Assembly (NCBI RefSeq): GCF_008042145.1 | Contig: NZ_RDBH01000145.1 | Location: forward strand, 14,885 to 61,287 | DNA length: 46,403 bases | Direction: 5' to 3' | From: Streptomyces sp. adm13(2018) | GTDB lineage: Bacteria; Actinomycetota; Actinomycetes; Streptomycetales; Streptomycetaceae | Part shown: positions 42,373 to 46,403 of the stretch, piece by piece | Position numbering within the stretch: position 1 is the first letter of the stretch | Layout: every line of letters begins with the position of its first letter | The notes under the pieces: generated by a model | The model's database searches: none | Seen by the model: only the letters and a program-made list of their open reading frames with translations | What the model was told of the DNA's origin: nothing | Made by a program: the position numbers and the translations under genes

Positions 42373-42754
42373 GACGACACCAGCCGCAGCTCGTTCCGAA
42401 CGACCCGCTCGTCTCGCCACTTCCTCCACCCGCACCCGACGTCCGGGTTCGCGTCCGTGCCGGGCGGGGGAGTACGCCTCACCTGTGAGAAAGCGGGGTG
42501 CGCACGCCGCGCACTGGCCGGATCCTTGTCCTGTGGCAACCGTTGTGGCCTGTTCACTGTTTGGCGTGCGCGGGCGAGTGTGGGACGCTCCAAGGACAAG
42601 AGACCGGCTGCCCGTCACGAGGGCGGCCTTTGGGATGTGGGAGTTGCCCCCACTCCGGGCACCCGAATCCCGCCATCGTCGTCCACCCCCTACTTCCCAG
42701 ACGGGGGTGCCTCGTCTGTGGGCTCATCAACCCCCGAAAGGGGGCGCGCCCAGC
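42373..42754. other. 382-bp leader/intergenic region before the STAS gene
   Basis: No gene is supported. The last ~60 nt can fold: CCCAGACG (about 42697-42704) with CGTCTG plus GGG (about 42713-42722, one bulge), then the perfect CCCCC(GAAA)GGGGG hairpin at 42731-42744 just before the start codon. A long 5' leader with structure is possible. Confidence 0.45.
42731..42744 (+). promoter_or_regulatory. GAAA-tetraloop hairpin next to the STAS start codon
   Basis: CCCCC-GAAA-GGGGG forms a very stable GNRA-capped stem ending 10 nt before ATG 42755. It would sequester the GAAAGGGGG purine tract that is the only ribosome-binding-site candidate. Confidence 0.55.
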
Positions 42755-43102
42755 ATGAACGTCACCACCATGATCACCAGCACCACTGCTCGCCTCACCC
42801 CGCACGGGGAGATCGACTTCGACACCCTGCCCCCGCTGTACTCGGCGGTGGACCGGCTGCCCACGCACGTCACCGACCTGGTGTGGGAACTGGAGTATCT
42901 GACCTTCACCGACGTCGCCGGCCTCCAACTGCTGTTCGGTACGGCGCCCCACGGCCACCCGCGCTACCGGACGACCGTGACGAACCTGCGCGACCAGCCC
43001 CTGCAGCTGCTACTCATCGCCGCTGACCTGTTCCCCGCCGCCTTCGACGTCTCCCGCCTGATCCCCTGCACGCCTGCCGGCCTCACCGGCCTCAGGACCT
43101 AG
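42755..43102 (+). CDS. STAS-domain protein (anti-sigma factor antagonist-like)
   Basis: A 115-residue protein with a STAS-like layout: ARLTPHGEIDFDTLPPLYSA, VTDLVWELEYLTFTDVAGLQLLF. The usual phospho-Ser/Thr loop DS(T/S)G is here TDVAGL, so Thr before Asp is the possible phosphosite and the Ser is missing. The C-terminal part keeps the helix and strand. It follows the RsbW-like gene by 382 nt on the same strand and is the likely partner-switch component. Its 3' end overlaps a possible leftward gene. Confidence 0.8.
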   Translation: MNVTTMITSTTARLTPHGEIDFDTLPPLYSAVDRLPTHVTDLVWELEYLTFTDVAGLQLLFGTAPHGHPRYRTTVTNLRDQPLQLLLIAADLFPAAFDVSRLIPCTPAGLTGLRT

Positions 43103-43399
43103 CTCGGCGCCCGGGAGCCGAAGGCACCTCGATCCCGCTGCCCCGAACGCTCCCCGCACCCGCTGGAGAAGACCGGCCACGTGCCGGGTCCGCACGGTGG
43201 GCCGAACGCCGCTCCGCGCCCCGCCGGCCGCATGCCGGACCCGCCCTGTCACGTGAAGGTCGAGACGGCCGGCGGCGATCGCGAGACTCATCAGCGGACC
43301 CACCCGGTCGCCCCGGTCTGCCGGCGCCCGGTCGTGGGTCACGACCACGAGGCGCTCTCCCCTGACGAGATCGGCGAACAGCGTTTCCTTCGCCTGCAT
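43010..43399 (-). CDS. Possible small gene, unrecognised
   Basis: ATG 43399 has a strong purine site (AAGGGGGGA, 6 nt away) and opens a natural-looking N-terminus, MQAKETLFADLVRGERLVVV then THDRAPADRGDRVGPLMSLAIAAGRLDLHV. The first ~65 codons are GC-biased at the third position. The second half becomes Arg/Gly-rich and lies antisense to the end of the STAS gene, so the true C-terminus may be shorter or frameshifted. No family is recognised. Between this gene and 43622 I see only promoter-length sequence. Confidence 0.45.
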   Translation of the reverse strand: MQAKETLFADLVRGERLVVVTHDRAPADRGDRVGPLMSLAIAAGRLDLHVTGRVRHAAGGARSGVRPTVRTRHVAGLLQRVRGAFGAAGSRCLRLPGAELGPEAGEAGRRAGDQAGDVEGGGEQVSGDE

Positions 43400-43621
43400 C
43401 GCGTTCCCCCCTTGGTCACTGCTTCGTTTGTGGGGTCGACCCTATGGCCCCCCGCCGGGGAGGTGCGGCGCTCGGAGGGGCGGGCGTGCGTCGGCAGGCC
43501 GGAAACCGGCCACGCTATATCCCGCGTTGATCGTTTGCCTATCCCCGTGCCCTTTCATCGAGTCCGGGGGTGTGAAGCCCCTCGACCGACCGCCAGTGAT
43601 CCAGGGGACAGGAGCCGACGC

Positions 43622-45439
43622 ATGCGTCCGCGATGGAGAGACGACGACCGGCCTCATGAGGAGGCCGCGCCACGGGGCGCCGCGGACGGCGACGCCCACG
43701 TCGAACCGCCGGCCAGGGGGGCGGGGGACGGACCGGTCCCGGACGGGCGGCTGCTGCTCGCCGGCGAGGACCAGGTGCTCCGGGCGCTCGCCGGGGCCGC
43801 GACGCGGGCCGGGTGCCGCGACGTCCGGGTCCGCCGGACGGGCGGGGGCGACGCGGAGGCGCCCGGCACCACGGAGTGGACGGCGGGGGAGACGCTCAGC
43901 GCCGCCGACGCCGTGCTCCACGTCGCGCGGTCGACGGCCGAGTTGGCCGCCACGGCCGACCGGTGCGCCGACGCCGGAGCGTGGCTGGGGCAGGTGCTGG
44001 TCCACGGCGACGAACTGTGGACCGGCCCCCTCGGTCCCGCGGACCGCACCGCGGCGGCCTCGGCCTGGCGGCGCCTGCGCGGTCTTTCACCGGGGGTTCG
44101 GTCGGCCGCGCCGTCGGGAACCGCGCCGGTCGACCCCGGCGCCGTGCTCGCCCCGGGGCGAGCCGAGTGGATCGCCGACCTGTTCCTGGGCGCCTGGCTG
44201 GGCCGCGGCGGCACGGGGGCGGCGGGCACCGTCGCGGGCGCCGGAGCCACGGCAGGCCAGGGATTCCCCGGGGCGGGCACAGCGGGCGGCGCCGAGACTC
44301 CGGGAGCGGGAGGATCCGGGGCCTCGGACGCGGAGACCGTCGGGGGGCCGGGGGACGACAGAGGCTCCTGCCTCATACGGACCGACCTGCGGACGTCGTC
44401 CGGTGGCCGGCACCCCGTGGTGCCGTTCCCCCGGCCCGGTCGATCGGCCACCCGTGCGGGCACCGAGACGGGGGCGCGTGCCGCGTTCCTCGGGCGGATC
44501 GGCGGTGCGCCCGCCGAGCCCGCACGGCTGCTGGAGCGGATCGACGCGGTCGCGGACGCCAGGACCGGGCTCCTCGGCCCGGTCCCGGAGGCCACGCCGG
44601 GGCCGACCGGCCTGTGGGGGTGTGCGGTCGAGGTGCCCGACCCGTTCGGCCCGCCGTCCGCCGACGGGCCGGGCGTCACCGTGTGGGGTCACGGACGGGA
44701 CGCCCACAGCGCCCGCCTCGCGGCGCTGCTCGACGCGCTCGCCGCGTACGGGTCCCTGGCCGCCGCCCCGGACGCCCGGGGCGGTCGTGAGGTCTGGGGC
44801 CTCGACCTCGTCACCGACCGGCTGCGCCGGGTCTTCGCCGCCGAGGCGTATCCGGCCCCGGCGCCGGGCACGCCGTACCGGCTGCCGACGGGCGTGGCGG
44901 CCGGGCTCACCTGGGCGGCCGCGGTGGAGGCCGCGCTGATCACGCACTGCGAGGCGTTGGTGGTCCACCGGCTCGCCCAGCCGGGCATACGCGTCCCCCG
45001 GCTCGCGCTTCCGGACCACGCGGGCCCCGCCGCCCTCCGCGCGCTGCGCGCGGCGGGTGAGCCGGTGGTCCACGACCTGACCGCGCTGGTCCCCGTGCCG
45101 GCCTGCGCGGTCCGGCTCGGGGACGACACCGTCGTCGCCGTCGCCGCGACGTGGGACGAGGCCCTCGCGGCCGCCGCCGAACGAGCCCTGCTCGCCGGGG
45201 AGAAGGGCCTTCCGTCCACCGGCTCGGGCCCCTCCGTCCCGACCGTCCCCTCCGTCACGCCGGACAGGGAGACGGCCGGCGGGCGGCTCCCGGTGGAGGA
45301 CGGCGCGTCAGGGCGGGCGGGGCTCGTCGAGGTGCTCCGGGCCCGGGGACGCACGCCCGTCGCGGTCCTGCTCGACCACGATCCGCAGGCCGTCCGTCTC
45401 CTCCCGTATCTCGTCCATGTGATGCTGCTGGACGGCTGA
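43622..45439 (+). CDS. YcaO-type TOMM/RiPP cyclodehydratase-like protein
   Basis: A 605-residue protein with ACAGGAG 8 nt before ATG 43622. The C-terminal half follows the YcaO order: ERIDAVADARTGLLGPVPE, VTVWGHGRDAHSARLAALLDALAAY, EVWGLDLVTDRLRRV, then YRLPTGVAAGLTWAAAVEAAL and the conclusion VLLDHDPQAVRLLPYLVHVML. The N-terminal ~230 residues resemble the ThiF/E1-like partner domain (LLLAGEDQVLRALAGAATRAG, ADAVLHVARSTAEL) of fused TOMM cyclodehydratases, but without the zinc Cys pairs. Several acidic ATP-site residues of YcaO seem replaced, so activity is uncertain. A 100-residue Gly/Ala-rich linker joins the halves. It precedes a SARP gene. Confidence 0.7.
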   Translation: MRPRWRDDDRPHEEAAPRGAADGDAHVEPPARGAGDGPVPDGRLLLAGEDQVLRALAGAATRAGCRDVRVRRTGGGDAEAPGTTEWTAGETLSAADAVLHVARSTAELAATADRCADAGAWLGQVLVHGDELWTGPLGPADRTAAASAWRRLRGLSPGVRSAAPSGTAPVDPGAVLAPGRAEWIADLFLGAWLGRGGTGAAGTVAGAGATAGQGFPGAGTAGGAETPGAGGSGASDAETVGGPGDDRGSCLIRTDLRTSSGGRHPVVPFPRPGRSATRAGTETGARAAFLGRIGGAPAEPARLLERIDAVADARTGLLGPVPEATPGPTGLWGCAVEVPDPFGPPSADGPGVTVWGHGRDAHSARLAALLDALAAYGSLAAAPDARGGREVWGLDLVTDRLRRVFAAEAYPAPAPGTPYRLPTGVAAGLTWAAAVEAALITHCEALVVHRLAQPGIRVPRLALPDHAGPAALRALRAAGEPVVHDLTALVPVPACAVRLGDDTVVAVAATWDEALAAAAERALLAGEKGLPSTGSGPSVPTVPSVTPDRETAGGRLPVEDGASGRAGLVEVLRARGRTPVAVLLDHDPQAVRLLPYLVHVMLLDG

Positions 45440-45458
45440 CGTCCCCTCATGCCCGGTT

Positions 45459-45478
45459 CGTGCCCGCTGCCGGGCACG
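45459..45478 (+). terminator. Hairpin after the YcaO-type gene
   Basis: CGTGCCCG (45459-45466) pairs perfectly with CGGGCACG (45471-45478) around CTGC, 20 nt after the stop. Confidence 0.75.
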
Positions 45479-45533
45479 GGTCGGGAGACATTCCAGGTTC
45501 CGCTTGCCTGCAGGCCATGTAATGATCGCGGGG

Positions 45534-45550
45534 CTGACGCCTGGCGTCAG
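45534..45550. promoter_or_regulatory. Palindrome upstream of the SARP gene
   Basis: CTGACGCC-T-GGCGTCAG is a perfect 8-bp inverted repeat 50 nt before the SARP start. A TAATGA (-10-like) element at about 45520-45525 lies just upstream, so the palindrome would sit around the transcription start or early leader, a typical repressor position. Confidence 0.55.
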
Positions 45551-45600
45551 GTCACTGTGCGACGGGGGTCGCGTAGCCGCGAGTGCAGAAGGCAGGATCC

Positions 45601-46403
45601 ATGGGGGGGTCGATTCGGTTCCGCGTGCTGGGAGCCGTGTCCGTGTACCGGGACGAGAAACCGATCACCATCGGGTCTCCGCAGCAGCAGGCCCTGCTCG
45701 TGGCGCTGCTGCTGCGCTGCGGCAGGGTCGCCTCCACCCAGGAACTGATCACCTCGGTCTGGGGCGAGGAGTCCCCGGGCTCGGCGCTGGCGAGCCTGCG
45801 CACCTACGTGTGGCGGCTGCGCATGCTCCTGGAGGAGGACTCTGCCGCGCCCCGGCTGCTGCTCTCCCAGCCCGACGGCTACCGCTTGGTGGCGCCGCCG
45901 CTCTCGGTCGACCTGCATCGTGCCGAGCAGCTCGCCGCCGACGCCGGGCGTGCCCGGGCCGGGGGCGACGACGAGGCCCGCGGACGGCTGCTGGCCGAGG
46001 CGCTCGGCCTCTGGCAGGGCGCGCCGCTGGCCGGCGTGCCCGGCCCGTACGCCGAGCAGCAACGGGCCCGCTTCACGGAGCTGCGGATCGGGCTGGAGGA
46101 GGAACGTTTCGCGCACGAGCTGGAGGCGGGCCGGCACGGCGCGGTCATTCCCGATCTCACCGTGTTCACCCAGCAGAACCCGCTCCAGGAACGACCGTAC
46201 GGCTTCCTCATGCGCGCCCTGTACGCCTCCGGACGGCAGGCGGACGCGCTGGCGGTCTACGCGCGTGCCCGGCGCGTCCTCGCCGAGGAGCTCGGCGTCG
46301 ACCCCGGCCCCGAACTGGCCGCGCTGCACGAGCGGGTCCTCGCGGGCGACCCGCTCCTCGACGTATCGGTCCGTGGCACCCGGCCGGCCACGGACCGATA
46401 CGT
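45601..46403 (+). CDS. SARP-family transcriptional activator, partial (AfsR/DnrI type)
   Basis: The frame from ATG 45601 is open to the window edge (267 codons). It shows a winged-helix DNA-binding domain (FRVLGAVSVYRDEKPITIGS, QQQALLVALLLRCGRVASTQ, LRTYVWRLRMLLEED) followed by the bacterial transcriptional activation domain (VDLHRAEQLAADAG, ALGLWQGAPLAGVPGPYAEQ, YASGRQADALAVYARARRVL, ELGVDPGPELAALHERVLAG). SARPs activate antibiotic and RiPP clusters in Streptomyces, often by binding 11-bp-period direct repeats. The last ~14 codons lie in the terminal inverted repeat and may be artefactual. A longer AfsR-like protein with an NB-ARC domain is possible. Confidence 0.92.
   Translation, partial: MGGSIRFRVLGAVSVYRDEKPITIGSPQQQALLVALLLRCGRVASTQELITSVWGEESPGSALASLRTYVWRLRMLLEEDSAAPRLLLSQPDGYRLVAPPLSVDLHRAEQLAADAGRARAGGDDEARGRLLAEALGLWQGAPLAGVPGPYAEQQRARFTELRIGLEEERFAHELEAGRHGAVIPDLTVFTQQNPLQERPYGFLMRALYASGRQADALAVYARARRVLAEELGVDPGPELAALHERVLAGDPLLDVSVRGTRPATDRY
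46361..46403. repeat. Perfect 17-bp inverted repeat ending at the last base
   Basis: ACGTATCGGTCCGTGGC (46361-46377) and GCCACGGACCGATACGT (46387-46403) are exact reverse complements with a 9-nt spacer. The second arm ends at the final base of the window. Confidence 0.95.

Noticed and set aside
42485..42754. In-frame upstream extension of the STAS gene
   Set aside because: The composition is shadow-like and the STAS fold begins at about residue 8 from ATG 42755.
1..46403. tRNA/rRNA genes, CRISPR arrays, insertion sequences
   Set aside because: I saw no TPsiC-like GTTCRA arms in cloverleaf context, no regularly spaced direct repeats with unique spacers, and no transposase motifs. The GGAD repeats are coding, not CRISPR.

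Overview
The window reads as chromosomal DNA of a Streptomyces or a close relative. It is very GC-rich (about 70% or more) with strongly GC-biased third codon positions, many GTG starts, dense gene packing, and families typical of actinomycetes (DUF3618/DUF4235, Suc_Fer-like protein, mycoredoxin-type glutaredoxin, class F sortase, SARP). Both ends fall inside genes, and the right end stops exactly at the end of a perfect 17-bp inverted repeat, so it looks like a contig end.

Left part (1-8.5 kb): the start of a leftward gene, then a cobalamin riboswitch controlling a three-gene ABC importer with overlapping stop/start codons (binding lipoprotein, permease with an unusual repeat-bearing N-terminus, ATPase). 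Next come a short-chain dehydrogenase interrupted by an in-frame TAG, an unrecognised gene that looks frameshifted at its 3' end, and a TetR regulator divergent from an amidase-signature hydrolase over a 13-bp-spaced TCTAG array.

Middle (8.5-27.8 kb): a flavin monooxygenase divergent from a PucR-type regulator; three small unrecognised or DUF genes and a GNAT remnant; a holin-like/DUF3618/DUF4235 membrane cassette; a GNAT-like protein; a CPBP membrane protease; a secreted peptidoglycan amidase; a cytochrome P450; an orphan receiver-like protein; an FAD oxidase divergent from a TetR regulator over a perfect palindrome; and a membrane glutaredoxin divergent from a three-gene operon. That operon (25289-27769) encodes a 123-residue Gly/Ala/Asp repeat peptide, a JmjC/cupin-4 Fe(II)/2-oxoglutarate oxygenase and a thioredoxin-like ferredoxin. 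It is the best candidate here for an undescribed system, namely oxygenase modification of a repetitive ribosomal peptide.

Right part (27.8-46.4 kb): a BrkB membrane protein, a truncated class F sortase beside its likely surface-protein partner, and about 1.4 kb of gene remnants (a SpoIIE-type phosphatase tail without a start, and orphan signal peptides). Then come an FMN-binding oxidase-like protein, a DUF5954-like protein, two large secreted proteins (FG-GAP-like, and PA14/fibronectin III with a frameshift), a TetR/ketosynthase pair with two identical palindromic operators, a Cys-rich protein, and a partner-switch neighbourhood (STAS fragment, anti-sigma kinase, STAS protein). The window closes with a YcaO-type, TOMM-like cyclodehydratase and the start of a SARP activator, which suggests that a RiPP or other specialised-metabolite cluster begins here and continues off the right edge.

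A recurring feature is a -10 element 6-8 nt before the start codon (leaderless mRNA) at several genes, notably regulators. A second is the number of broken genes. Some may be real decay; the single-base ones may be sequencing errors.
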